64,000 bases of DNA from Histoplasma ohiense (Eukaryota; Ascomycota; Eurotiomycetes; Onygenales; Ajellomycetaceae): contig JAEVHH010000004.1 of assembly GCA_017607445.1 (NCBI GenBank), positions 3,720,001-3,784,000 of the forward strand. The letters run 5' to 3'. Shown here one piece after another: positions 10,474 through 21,916 of this stretch. Below the pieces are notes generated by a model that searched no databases, was not told the DNA's origin, and saw only the letters and a list, made by a program, of their open reading frames with translations. How positions within the stretch are numbered: position 1 is the stretch's first letter; every line of letters starts with the position of its first letter. The translations under genes were made by a program, and so were the position numbers.

Positions 10474-12265
10474 ATGCTCTCCGAGAGCTTTGTTGCGTCG
10501 TTCCTAACGTCCAATAACCAACAAATCTCGCCCGCGCTCAAGGATGTTGGGATTTGTCTCCATGAATTTCAGCCCTCGAAGTCACTTCGCCTAACTTTGA
10601 AGAAGAGCTCTACCGACCCCAATGGTTTGGCTGTTGGGAGCTCACACATATTTGCGTCACAGGCCGGGAAAGCGGTTTTGCATGTGTACAGTCGGGAGAA
10701 AAATAACCAGGAGGCTACAGTGCCCTTCCCAGAGCGAATTCGAAGTCTCGCATTAGCGGGAGGGTTCAGTGAACCAGGATTGTTGGCTTTAGGTACAGAA
10801 GGTGGGAGGCTTATAATTTGGGAGGTTAGTGAGTGCCTTTTTTGGAGATTCTGCTCCAGTAACGTCCACGCTCTTTGAACCCTAACATCCATTGTAGACA
10901 TGCACAGGCCGCCAAATATCGACAACGGCCTCGCACTTACAACCGGTTACCTCCCTGATCGTAGACCCAACCAACAATTTTATTGTGTCTGGTTCAGAGG
11001 ATTCAAATGTCCACGTTTGGTCGATCCCTCTTTTAGCCTCCTTTTCTCGTCCATCCACGTTTCAGACGCAAACAGAGACCAATTCCCCGCTTCGGACATT
11101 TTCCCACCATAGAGCACCAATTACTAGCCTTGCAGTTGGCCATAGCCGAAGCAGGAATAATATTGCAATTTCAACCTCCCGCGACAACACCGCCATTGTG
11201 TGGGAATATCGGAGCGGAAAATTATTACGCACATTCCTACTCCCTGCGAGCCCACTTTGTTCGGTAGTGGACCCCGCGGACCGGGCATCTTATGTCGGAT
11301 ACGACGATGGCAGCGTTCAGATGATAGACTTCTTCAAAGTACCCTCCGTCCAAAACATCCTTTACGACAGTAATCAACAGTCCACCCCTTCGCAACTCTC
11401 TGCAAACGAGCGCTGGCTCCCACCGAACCCTGATCTGGGCGCTGTACTGTGTCTCACTCTCTCATATGACGGAACGACGCTTTTGTCAGGACACAAGAGC
11501 GGAGCAATTGCGTCCTGGGATATCGCGAAGGGGAGATATGCTTCAACAATCACAACATATGGCTGTCCGGTGACAAATCTGCAGATGTTGACGCCGACTG
11601 GCTTCATCCAGGATAGGCAAACACCCAAGATAACTGTCCACAATACTGTCAAGCCCCGTTATGATCATGCCCTTTCGAATTCGGCTCAACTTGGAGACGC
11701 TATCCCAGCAACATACTCTCTCCAAGCCCACCTGACCGGCCAATTGGAACTAGACAACATCCTATCAACGGATGACTTCTCGGAGGCGCTAACCCATCCG
11801 CTTTTCTCACCAGCCTTGATATCAGAGGGGCTAGCTGAGCTTTCTGCTCTCGAAGCTGACTCCGTGGGCTTCAATACCAATTCCGCGAGGTCTCAGCCTG
11901 TGACCCACGAGCCCTTAGACAATTCCAGACTTCAATCACTAGAGGATCAAATCGCGCGTTTGAAGAAACAAACTTTCTTCCAGGAATCGGTAACCAAAGC
12001 TAGAGTTGCGGAGATGGTAGAGCTTCGACAACATATCGCCAGCCTAGAAGACCAAAACAGCGAGCTCTATGAGAGCGTGCAGAAGGCACAACAGGCTCGG
12101 TTTGAAAAACAGAAACGGCGGGAAGAGCGTGCACTCAGACGTAGAGAAGCATGGTTCGAAGCTGAGAAGAACGGACAGGATGGAGATGCACTTATGCGGG
12201 AAATGGAAGCTGAGGATGAAGAGGAGACGAGCTCCACAGATGTTATGAGTAGTGGCGATGACTAA
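10474..12265 (+). CDS. IPI3: Pre-rRNA-processing WD40 protein IPI3 (WDR18 family)
   Basis: Subunit of the Rix1 complex (Rix1-Ipi1-Ipi3), which works with the AAA protein Rea1 on pre-60S particles and ITS2 processing in the nucleus. Two exons: 10474-10824 and 10898-12265. The intron at 10825-10897 has donor GTTAGT, branch CTAAC and acceptor TAG. The protein is 572 aa. WD40 repeats run from about residue 60 to 360, for example IVSGSEDSNVHVWS, AISTSRDNTAIVWE and LLSGHKSGAIASWD. The C-terminal 110 residues are a coiled coil (LEDQIARLKKQ) followed by an acidic, serine-containing tail, the usual IPI3 layout. Splicing joins IIWE to TCTGRQ and keeps the repeat intact. Confidence 0.9.
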
Positions 12266-12762
12266 ATATAAAATTTGTATACCACATACCCCTTTGAGCC
12301 CCATTCATGGAACCGGATGCGATTGGCATCATTTTACTTTCTAATCCATGGTGTTTGCTACAAAATTGGTTGGTGGTTTTTGAATTTATAGAATAGGCGT
12401 TTCCGGCATTTCAATATCAATTGATGTTGGATTCAGCTGCTTTTTGAGTTTGGATTTTGGGGAAGGCGATGGACCACGGATTGTATTAGGTTCTATTCAG
12501 TGCAGTTCATAATGATCATATCTGATGTCTGGTCAGATTTTTGATATCATCTGGCCCATTTGATATTTCCTTCTGAACTAAGGACATTCGAAATCCTCTA
12601 ATGTTCGGATTTTTTGCTTAGTTATCGAGTAATCGATTGTTAGCTAATATCAGAGAGGGTATAGATCGTATAAGATTTTGGACTATATACGCCAGGGGTT
12701 GCATTTGCTGACAGCTTCCCTCAACATTCCGAAAACCTGCTTGATATACAGTGGGCAAAAAC
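12266..12762. other. Convergent intergenic region
   Basis: Spacer between the 3' ends of IPI3 (plus) and the SPOUT methyltransferase gene (minus). It is AT-rich with several TTGATAT/ATATCA segments. No gene was seen. Confidence 0.6.
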
Positions 12763-14042
12763 TCAACAACCATTACCTTCAACCACATCCCTAAGCCCCA
12801 TTAAACCTAGCCAAACCGCCTCCTCTGTCCTGATCGTCCGACTCCCCTGGCCAGGGAGCACATTCACCCAATAATCAAACACCCTTTCAGCGTCACTCGG
12901 CCCCAGGCCCTTATCCCGTAAGTCTTTATCCGCCGTCACTGCAGCTTCAAGGCCTGCTACGCCACCGAAAACGACAATGAGATGCTCGAACTTAGGGACC
13001 TCTCCCGCTATCGCTTCGGATAATGGGCAACCGCGTTCCGATGTCCCAAATGACAAATCATACCCGCCATCAAACGGACATTCAGTAAATACAGCAGAAA
13101 GCGAGGCGCACCGTCTTACCGAATACCCCCAGTAGTAACCTGTCTCCTCCCGCGGAGCAAAAGGTGATACAACCTCAGCACCATCAGATGGATCTATTGA
13201 CGACCCGAATTTTACGGTTACTCGCGTATTTTCCGGCGTAGGTATATATGGCACACGGACCTTTTCTGGAAGGCCTGTGTTAACCAACGTATACGACGTC
13301 GGCGAGTCTTTCCCCATATTATCCTTGTTTCTTTTCCCTTTCTTGTTTCCATGGCGCCCCTTATCATGCTCGCCAACCATCCCGACTTCTCCTTGCTCCT
13401 CGGCGGCCGAGAGAGTAACCCCTTCTCGATATTCACACCATTCGTTCCCTCGTATGTGATGTGGCATATCCAAGCTCGGTAATGTCCCGGCCGTCCGGAG
13501 GTTTTTATGCATGGGGAACAGATATTTTCGGAGATAGGGCGGGGTCTCAAGGTAGGAGAGGACGTGCGCGAGGAAATGTGAGGGGTCGGAGTACGCAGTA
13601 TATTCATCTTTGTTTATATTGTGGTTGCCATTCAAGTGTATATGGCGAGCATCGTCGTCGAAGATTACCACCTCATCGACGCAGAATACGGCCAATGCAC
13701 GGGCGATGGACCCGGCCAGGAATGTTTTTTGGTCGTGGGATTGGGCGCTGATTAGGGTACTTGTCAGCCTATCTCCTTAATCCATTTTGTGGGAGGTGCG
13801 AAGAGCGTACTTTGCAATAATGCTCCCTGGGAGAGCAATGCTCAAGGTCTGCGATCTTCCTCCGCGAGGGCTAAATATGGCCGTCGGCTTCGAAGTGTTG
13901 ACCTCGATGCTGCCATTGGATTCGGAATGCGGTTCGTGGTTCGTCTTTCTTTTCTGAAATTTTCAGGTAAAATTAAATACATGGCGCGTACAGGGGATTG
14001 AATTTTTTGTGAATTTCTCTCGCATACCTTTGAACTATGCAT
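12763..14042 (-). CDS. SPOUT-family RNA methyltransferase (C9orf114/SPOUT1-like)
   Basis: Putative SAM-dependent RNA methyltransferase of the trefoil-knot SPOUT class, related to human SPOUT1/CENP-32. Three exons: 14042-14028 (15 nt, encoding MHSSK), 13953-13811 and 13747-12763. The introns are 14027-13954 (donor GTATGC) and 13810-13748 (donor GTACGC, acceptor CAG). The protein is 380 aa. The N terminus after splicing reads FSPRGGRSQTLSIALPGSII and continues AQSHDQKT, the family signature; the second splice supplies the asparagine codon between them. The central part is charged and Lys/Gly-rich (about residues 190-220), probably an insert. The knot region with GGVAGLEAA and DYWVNVLPGQGSRTIRTEEA is near the C terminus, where SAM binds. 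The single longest frame misses about 70 N-terminal residues. A TCACGTGA box lies about 210 bp upstream. Confidence 0.88.
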
Positions 14043-14720
14043 AGCTCCTTGAGAAGTTCCTTTGGAATTTATGGGCTGGGATTCTTCCCGAATTAAAAAG
14101 CTCAAAACGTAACCACAACTCAAGGGGCAGTTTCGTAGATATATAAGCCTTCCTGGCGTTGAAGAGGCGAAATCACTTCTCCTAGAAGTTCAGCAAATAG
14201 TTTTCTACAAAAAAATGAAGCTATTCGGAGATAATTTTTGGCTATTTGTAATTCACGTGACGTTGCTAATCTTCCAACGTATCCATGGATCGTACCCAGA
14301 GGATCCGGTTTAGAGCGATAATTGAAATTGGATTTACATACAAAAATCCAGAAACATAATTGGCAATCGGAAGTGAAGCTCCTATCATGAACCTACTAGT
14401 ACTAGAGTCTAGTGTTCATGCTTGCACTCTTGGAAGCTCTCTCAAACAAGACCTCTCTTCGGCCCCCCAACATGTTTGAATTCGAAGCCAGGCATGAGCG
14501 GGCAAGACATAGAGGACCCCTCGCCTCCTTTGATTAGCTTAAAACTGTATGACTGGCTTCAATAACTATCCACTACCTTAAGCAAATCCATGATAGAAAA
14601 TGCGATATTCTTCACGTAGAGAGCATTTCACCCGTTCATACAGTGCCTGAACCGGCCAGCAAGGTTGTGACAACCTCCATCCATCAATGATTAAAATTCC
14701 TTACTAACGGTAACCTTCTC
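14043..14720. other. Spacer between tandem minus-strand genes
   Basis: Holds the promoter of the SPOUT methyltransferase (including TCACGTGA at 14253-14260) and the 3' flank of the aldolase gene. The minus-strand frame at 13842-14123 is the SPOUT gene's own exon region read in another frame. Nothing else was seen. Confidence 0.6.
14253..14260. promoter_or_regulatory. TCACGTGA E-box palindrome
   Basis: Perfect 8-bp palindrome containing CACGTG, the bHLH (Cbf1-type) site, 211 bp upstream of the SPOUT methyltransferase start. It directly abuts CGTTGC. Related CACGTG boxes occur upstream of lipoyl synthase, siroheme synthase and between the NIPSNAP and PNPOx genes. Function is inferred. Confidence 0.4.
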
Positions 14721-15554
14721 TCAATAACTTCTGTCTCTTGCAGGGTCACCCGCCCAATTTCCTCTCAACTCCTCCATTATCTTCACCCCAGCGCTGGCCC
14801 CGATCCTTTCCGCCCCGGCCCTGATCATATCCACACAATCTCCAGATGTCCTCACTCCACCGCTGGCCTTAACCTTAACCCCCTTCCCAAGAGTTTCACA
14901 AACTGCCCTCATCAGCGCAACATTCCCCAGGCTAGCCCCCGGCCCATTATAACCTGTGCTGGTCTTGACGAAGTCCGCTCCAGCTAGACAGGAAATCACG
15001 CATCCCGCAACAATCTGCTCGCGGCTCAACTGTGAGGTTTCAAGAATGACTTTCAAACCAACTCTATGGTCGCCGATATCGTCCGGATTTGAAGCAACCT
15101 TCCGCATCGCAAGTACATCCTCGTATACATCTGTATATTTCCCCTCCTTCAACAGCGGGTAATTGATAACCATATCTATCTCCGATGCACCACAGTTGAT
15201 TGCACCTTGGGTCTCCGAGGCCTTTTCGGCGGTGCTATACGTTCCCTCATGGAAGCCAATGACACATGCCACGCCGATGCCAATTCCCTTCAACCGCGCA
15301 GCGGCGCACGAAACATAGTTTGCGCGCACGCAGACGGTTGCGAAGTTGTACTTGATGGCTTCAGTGCACAAGGTGTCGATTTGAGCTTCTGTTGCAGTAG
15401 GGGCTAGTTGAGTGTGGTCTATTGTCTTTGGGATCGAGTTCAGGGGGTCTTCAGGGGGTGGGTAGTTTGTTGTGTTTATTTGAGGGAGGCTAGCAACGGT
15501 TTTCGAGATTAGGGCACTCCATTCCAAGTTGGTTAAAGGTACAGGAGTGGCCAT
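14721..15554 (-). CDS. Deoxyribose-phosphate aldolase
   Basis: Class I aldolase that cleaves 2-deoxyribose 5-phosphate to glyceraldehyde 3-phosphate and acetaldehyde in deoxynucleoside salvage. Single exon, 277 aa. Active-site residues are visible: Schiff-base lysine K197 in FVKTSTG, the second lysine K229 in KASGGVRT, and D128 in SEIDMVIN. The TIM-barrel DeoC domain fills about residues 40-265. About 40 extra N-terminal residues without an obvious targeting pattern precede it. The start is the ATG at 15554; the frame runs 60 nt further upstream without conservation. Identity is secure. Confidence 0.95.
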   Translation of the reverse strand: MATPVPLTNLEWSALISKTVASLPQINTTNYPPPEDPLNSIPKTIDHTQLAPTATEAQIDTLCTEAIKYNFATVCVRANYVSCAAARLKGIGIGVACVIGFHEGTYSTAEKASETQGAINCGASEIDMVINYPLLKEGKYTDVYEDVLAMRKVASNPDDIGDHRVGLKVILETSQLSREQIVAGCVISCLAGADFVKTSTGYNGPGASLGNVALMRAVCETLGKGVKVKASGGVRTSGDCVDMIRAGAERIGASAGVKIMEELRGNWAGDPARDRSY

Positions 15555-16598
15555 TTTATGCTGTGTATGGGGGGCAATTGCGCTTGAATTATGTTGTTGC
15601 TTTTGGACACACACTTTTTAGCATGTCAGATCCTGTGAGATTGAGTAGTTTGTTCCCCAAGACCTGTAGTCTCATATTATTTAGCTTGACTTTCATTGAA
15701 TGTGAATTTGGTCTCGGGGTTTTCCAAAGATATGGTAGAGAGATGGAAATACAACATATTAAGAAATCATAATACCAGTTCTCCACGGTTGTAAATAAAG
15801 AGGCGATCGAGACCCCGCAGCAATCTTCCCGGTTCGGGAATCCTTTTACGCAACTGCAATTGTCCCATTACTTGTAGGGATAAAAATGAAAGAATGGAAT
15901 TGGAGATTATCAAAAAATGGGAAAGCAAGTTGAAGTACCGCTCATACTATAAACAGGCGTCACGATTCACGAAACCACTCACCAAGAAGCCAATGTTGCC
16001 CGTAAGATGAAATTCGATTTCTTCTGATTCCCTCTTCCTGGCCAAATCCAAACGTCAAATACTAGAGTTGATTTTAAACAAGCCAAGTGAGAGGGCATCT
16101 ATGGGCACTTGATAGCACAAATAAAATAGGGAGGTAGCGAAGGAGGTTGACCCCTCCTCCATTTACGCCTCCCAGGTGTCGAGAACGTGATGCAACCTGC
16201 ACTAATTAATTTACAACTTTGTCGCCGCTAATATTGACTGCTGTTCAAACAAAGTTTTAAGCGACATATCATATGATGATTTACAGAATATATCATATGA
16301 ATAAGTGAGGTAAAAATATGCATTGGAAGCGAGAGCGGGATCCATCCAAGACGAATAACAATAAATATGTACGTGATATAAAGTAACTAGAACATAACCG
16401 ATATGACAATGCCCCGAAGTAGGGAATCCTGATATGAAAAATGGATTCCAATCCACGCAGCACAATCGCATATCAAGAATCAAAAGAAGTAATAGTGTAC
16501 CATGATACATAATAAAAGTTGAAAACAACTGCATCTCGATAACCTGTTTCCCCGCTCATCGTAATAACCATAAAGAGATCGGCATTATATATCGTCAC
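15555..16598. other. Intergenic region
   Basis: About 1 kb holding the aldolase promoter and the 3' flank of the selenoprotein-K-like gene. The minus-strand frame at 16211-16534 is AT-rich with no recognisable features. No gene is supported. Confidence 0.6.
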
Positions 16599-17227
16599 CT
16601 ATCTGCTGCAGCCCCCGCTCCCACACTCCGGGCCGCGAATATCATCAACTCGCCCAATGCGCCTCGTGGGCCCTCCACTTCCGCCACCACCAAATTTCCT
16701 CCCAGGACCGCCCGGCCCTCCTCCGCCTCCACCACCACCGCCTCCTCCGCCTCGCGAACTACCCCAACGCGGTCGGCGGATTTGAGTATTTTCTATATTC
16801 TGGACGTTGAACTTGGAATTACTGGCAGCCGAAGAGGCATTCAACTAGAAAAGCAAGGGTGGAGCAGTTAGCTAAGGGTCCCAGTTTGAATGTATGTGTT
16901 TGGTAGAGGAAAACGAGGAAAGAAGGGGAAGGGAGGGAATGTTCGATCGCTAGAGACGAGGGCTATACAAAGCGTACCGAGAAAAAGCTGACGATGTATA
17001 AGCCGAAGAAGATGTAGAGATCATCGATGAAGTATCGGATTCGGGCAGAGATGGGCGGACTGCAATGTGGAGAGTTAGAGATCTTTAGTTCAACAATGGT
17101 TGCACGACGGCCGAGCCGCCGAAGCTGATTAACCAGCGAAGAGAACTGAGCTATGTTTAAAGGATGAAACCGCATACCGTTCTAGCATATGCCCATTTGA
17201 GAGATACGGTTTTGGTGGTGCTGACAT
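16599..17227 (-). CDS. Selenoprotein K homologue, cysteine form
   Basis: Small ER membrane protein of the SelK/SelG family; animal SelK takes part in ER-associated degradation and protein acylation. Three exons: 17227-17178, 17059-16978 and 16844-16599. The introns are 17177-17060 (GTATGC, CTAAC branch, CAG) and 16977-16845 (GTACGC, GCTAACT, TAG). The protein is 125 aa. The N terminus PYLSNGHMLERPPIS matches the family start (human MVYISNGQVLDSR). One membrane helix lies at about residues 28-45 (DDLYIFFGLYIVSFFS). A glycine-rich tail with twelve consecutive Gly codons follows, then RRIGRVDDIRGP (human RRMGRINHLRGP) and the end GGCSR, where human SelK has GG-Sec-GR. C123 is third from the end, exactly the selenocysteine position, so no UGA recoding is needed. 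The family match is by motif and layout. Confidence 0.82.
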
Positions 17228-17663
17228 TTCGGCTGATTTGTCTTCATCCGCTTTGTTGGCGATGAGTAGTTGTAGGAAGCTGGAATTTGCCTCGTGGAAT
17301 GTTCCGGGTATCGCCTGGCGTTTATCGCGGCTAGTGAACTTCCGGAAGTATGGGTAAAATCTGTTTTCAGTAGGTCATTCAAACAACCTTTCACTTGTCT
17401 TTCTAGCTTTTATATCACTGAAAAAATATATAAAGTAATAATGAAAGTTAAATCCTATAAAATTTTTTCTTAAATCACAATCTAAAAACAATTTGTTAAA
17501 TAAAATAGCGCTCAATGGCATGCACTGGATCTTCAAGAGATCATTGCCCAACAAAACGCCCAGACGAATACAACTAAGATGCTGGAACAAACAATGCGAA
17601 TGATCCCCCTCCAAGAAAATAAAGGAAAAAAATCAAGTTCATACAAACACCAGCTCTTCTGGA
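17228..17663. other. Spacer between tandem minus-strand genes
   Basis: Holds the promoter of the selenoprotein-K-like gene and the 3' flank of siroheme synthase. It is AT-rich around 17400-17480. Nothing else was seen. Confidence 0.6.
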
Positions 17664-19434
17664 TTAGATCTTGTCGATAACCCCCAACTCATTAATAACA
17701 GACATTTCTTCATCCTTCCCCAGCTCGTCTAGACCTTTGAACCCATCTTCAACCGACCATTTTGTATTCGTCAACGGATGAAGTACCCCACAGCTCGCAC
17801 CAACAACAAGAAGTCCTGGTGGCCTAGATCCTTCTTCCTGAATCGCTAAACAGACATGCTCTAGCGTTGACCGTATGACTCTCTGATCGGCGCATGACGC
17901 TCTCTCAATCACCGCACAAGGGGTATCTTTTGGCCAAAGGGCTCGGGACGTAGGGCTCTCATCCGCTTTAGAACGACTGGTAAGTGACTCAATGAGAGAG
18001 GAGAGTCTGTGCAGCGCCATCAAGAAAACAACCGTCTGGGTAGGTACATAGCTAGGTGGCGCTGGAGCTGCTCCCTTGCGTCCCGTTCCCGTGCAGATTA
18101 GTACCTGATCAGAAACACCACGATGTGTGGCGGGTATATCTGCAAAGAGCGGCGCACTCAATGCGCTGGTGATACCTGGGAGAACAACGGGGATATATCC
18201 CTCATTCCTGAAGAAGTCGTACTCTTCAGCCCCGCGGCCGTAAAGATATGGATCTCCTTGTTTAAGCCTTAACACAGTTTTGCCAGCTTTCAGTGCGGCT
18301 ATCCCCATTTCGAGTAACTCCTCTTGCGCCTTGTCTGCGTTTCCGGGGAATTTGCGAGCGATGTGGACTTCTGTTCGCCGAGGGATAAGATCTAGAACGG
18401 GGGCGGGAACCAATTTGTCGGCTAAGATGAGATCTGCGTTTTTAATTGCGTTGTGGGTCGCTTTAGCAAGTAGATCCGGGTGTCCCGGTCCGGATCCTGC
18501 AAGGATGATTTTTCCTTTCTTAGGAGGTAAAAGCAGGCCACTCTCAAACGTGGAAGAAGCTTTGCCACTTGCTGATCGATATGCTCCAAGTATAGCATCC
18601 ACATCTGCGTCAGTGATCGAAGCCAACAAACGAAGAGGCCAATATTCACATATTTGTGATAGCCAGCGCATTCTGCGAGTTTTCGCTGCTTCATTGTCCT
18701 CTGGTGTCACCAGCGAGTTGAAGGTATGTTTCTGCGCTATGGAGTCATCATCAGCCTCGAAGGGGAGATTTTCGGGCGGAATGTTTGTGGTGTGGTCTTC
18801 CTCCCAGATACGCCGCCTGACTGTGCCTAATGTTTCTATAGCAGGACCAAGTCCAGATGGGAGATAAGCAGCTATTTCTCGTCGCAGACGAGCAGCTAAT
18901 TTGCAGCCCCTGCCAGACGTTGTGATGCCAACGTGAAGGGGACCATCAGAGTAAGTGGAGAGAAGAGTAAACGTGCAGAGATCTGGAGCATCTGAAACAT
19001 TTACTGGTATCCTTAACCGACGGCAAAGATGATATATGCGCAAGCCTTGACAGTTTATGTTAATATCTTGTATGTATAATATCAGCGTAGAAAATGAAGC
19101 AGAACTCACTCAAAGGATTATTACCCCCAAGAGTAACAAACACAGCATCGACGAAATTATCCACCTCGTCTCTCCCAAATGTCTTCAAATCATCATCCTG
19201 AAAGCTTCTTGCAATCCGGCGTACCCGACCATCCTCAATTTTTTGCAAAAGCGGAGCATGAATTTCCACACCTTCAGGTGCAATGACAATAGGAATTGCC
19301 CCGACGTCAAGACACTTGGTGCACCGCGCAGCTGCTAGAGGGTTCGCTCCGACAATTAAGTGAACCTGGTGTTTCACATCCAGAGCGGCTAGCAGGGGAG
19401 CGGGCCCGGGCGATTCGTGTCGCAGATCTTTCAT
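17664..19434 (-). CDS. MET1: Siroheme synthase: Met8-type domain fused to uroporphyrinogen-III methyltransferase
   Basis: Makes siroheme, the cofactor of sulfite and nitrite reductases. Two exons: 19434-19110 and 19045-17664. The intron at 19109-19046 has donor GTGAGT and acceptor AAG. The protein is 568 aa. Splicing gives NNPLSLRIYHLCRRLRIPVNVSDAP, joining the Rossmann domain (about residues 20-110) to the rest of the precorrin-2 dehydrogenase part. D127 in NVSDAP is where CysG/Met8 enzymes carry the catalytic aspartate. The SUMT domain covers about residues 285-530: LAGSGPGHPDLL, the LRLKQGDPYLYGRG SAM-binding loop, and VVLPGITSALSAP. The order is that of bacterial CysG. Whether the N-terminal domain is an active dehydrogenase/ferrochelatase is inference. 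A CACGTG box lies 195 bp upstream (19629-19634). Confidence 0.92.
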
Positions 19435-21916
19435 GCTTTGATCTGAAATATTTGCTTATGCTTTCTAACCTTGGTGAAAGAACTAAGCAAGAAAACAGAA
19501 AAGCAGCCAAAAATAATGCAATCTGCAGCAATATGCACTATGTAAAAATCTTGGCAATGAGAACCACCAGCGCGCTTCCGGGCCAAAGAATGGAAAGTAA
19601 TAGGAGAATTAAAGATACGTGGAAATTCCACGTGTATACTAGTAGACTAATACCAATGTCATGAATTTGTTCGGAGTTGTATATCACAACTAGGTTGATT
19701 TCGGAAAGACATAAAAGCGAGGGTTCAGAGATCTGATGTAACACAATTATAGAGGACAACAATCAATTTCAAAGACTGCAAAACCGCAATCAAGAAAATA
19801 TCAAGATATCCTCGGGTATTCTTCTGCTATCTCTTTTCTTCGCCTTCCAATTGAGCACCAATTATTGGTTGGGATGGCGTGATCAGACAATGGAAGTCAC
19901 ACGGTCACATGATAGTCACAACCCTAGGTAGATCTCGATCTTAGCATGCAGTCGGAGTATTCTTCTGGGAAATATTTCCTCCGTCTGTTCTCTCATTTAT
20001 TTTTCATTTTATTTTCGTTATCTTTTGAAGGGATGGCATGCTTCAAAGGGGAGACGTCTAAGCGGCCCTACCATAGTATTGGTGGCTGGTGATGGATGAT
20101 GTTTGCGCTTTTTTTTTTTTTTTTTTTTTTTTTTTGCCTCATCTTTTGTCTGGCTTTAGATATATTGAGCAATCCAATGATGAACTTAACAGCGAGACAT
20201 AGAAAGATCCTATGTAGGAATTCTGTCATTGAATAATACTGATTTTCTAGTTATTAATCCATAGCTCCAAAACTTTTTGGATGGTGTATGAAACGGGAGA
20301 GTAGAGATTGAGGTTTGCAGTCTCGCATGCATCTCTTTATCCCTGGATTGATCTCTAGGGGAAACTAAACGCCATCATTCTAGTGACAAGGATGATATCG
20401 AAGTTTACGCTGAGAATATGACATTTGAGTGATCTTCTGTTAGATTTTAATCAGGACCGGTCGGGATTCCAATGCTGATTTCCAAGGGGATAACAAGACG
20501 GATCCCGGGATAAAAGCTATGTCACCTTTGAGATAGAATTCGGTGTTTGATATCGATTTTGTAGGATTCTGGTGTGACTGGTCATAGCTCTCACGATAAT
20601 TCCCGAGGACGTTAATAGTGACATATTTAGAGGATAATGAGGATATCAGGTTTGAAGATAGGATGGAGGATGGAAATTGAGAAGACCTTTGACAGGTTTC
20701 GATCAAGTATGCTCGTTCATCTGTCACTCGATAGCAGAAAAAGGAGACTGCTGCAGAAGAGAATAGAACAGGCTCAAATCTTACATGACAACATGGGGTG
20801 AAACATCTGCGATGAGTAACCACCAAGCCATGTTCTCATGTTTCTGCTGGTTGAGAAGAAGTAGACCGACTTTTGATAATTTGGTGTGAATACGGGGTTT
20901 TTTTTGAGGAATCGAAGGCGACAGAGGGTGTGAAGGAGATATGGTACCTTCGAGACGAAATATACCAACAATTCGAAGTTGACATGTTTGCAGGTGGGGA
21001 ATAAACTGTCCCTGTATTTGCTTGGTTAATTGTCAGTTGGTAGAGTAAAAAAAAACGGCTGCAATGAGGCGTGTGCAGAGCCTTTGCAGGAGAGTGGAGG
21101 CCAGGATAAGGGGGACCGGCGTTGGTGTGAAGGAATGGTTCACGTTCCCCATGAAATGAAAGATTTCGAGGACCGCACTACACTGGATGAGCGCACCGGG
21201 GGAAGCCATAAGTATGCAACTACTCGACTACACGGGTTCGAGCAATTAGCCACTGACGAAGTGGAAACTGCGTTGCAGGAATTCCTTGTCGGCCGACGGA
21301 TGCTGGATTCACTTTCTATCGTATGGAACCAAAATGGCAGAAATCCCAGCTTCCAAAGTCATAATATTCGGGCCAACTCGCGAAGAGGCAAGACGGAGAA
21401 TATCGACTGGGAACAGTGAGTGTTAGGTTAGATAGTTATGGGTCGGAGAGTATATGACCACAGGCACAAGCACACAGCTGACCATTTTTAGGTGCGACAA
21501 GTGCGACAGTTATTGGAGAAGTGAATTTCGGATATTCAAACACCTTGGAGCTGGTTGGTAAGGTATTTGGGTGTCTGCTGAGTGCTGTATTTTGTTCCAG
21601 TTTTGCTCTTTTGGGTTGAAGGTCGAATGCTGTTTTTCGAAGTTCCTGTCTTGATTAAATAGGCGCGCGCTAGTTCCTGGTTGGATGTGCGCAAGCAAAC
21701 TGCAGCTTTGCTTCGTCCAACTGTCACATCCCAAACATTCATTCATTCCTTTGATTCCCATCTGCCTTTTCCCAGTTTCCTCAGAGCCAGTTAGCACCTT
21801 AAGATTACAGAACGGAATCTTGATAGCTGAGTCTGCCGGCTTCCACGTTTCATTCTCTCCAAGCCATTTTGACAGCTGCCTTCTCTCAGAGCAGCTAGTT
21901 TATTTACCTTACCACC
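19435..21916. other. Long divergent intergenic region
   Basis: 2.5 kb between siroheme synthase (minus) and RPN5 (plus). It contains CACGTG at 19629-19634, a run of 27 T at 20109-20135, and several weak open frames. Minus-strand frames at 20440-20990 can be joined through a GTAAGA donor into a Ser-rich peptide, but it has no recognisable family. A plus-strand frame at 21030-21419 is also unsupported. Confidence 0.55.
20109..20135 (+). repeat. Poly(T) tract, 27 nt
   Basis: Uninterrupted run of T in intergenic DNA. Such tracts exclude nucleosomes in fungal promoters, but they also arise from slippage or as a retrotransposed poly(A) tail. No flanking element was recognised. Confidence 0.9.

Noticed and set aside
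20440..20990. Minus-strand frames that can be joined via a GTAAGA donor into a Ser-rich protein
   Set aside because: Several equally good joins exist, none yields a recognisable domain, and the start is unclear.
21030..21419. 129-codon plus-strand frame, and a nearby ATG reading MAEIPASKVIIFGPT in another frame
   Set aside because: The second resembles the start of an NmrA-like protein but stops within 30 codons, and no downstream exon was found.
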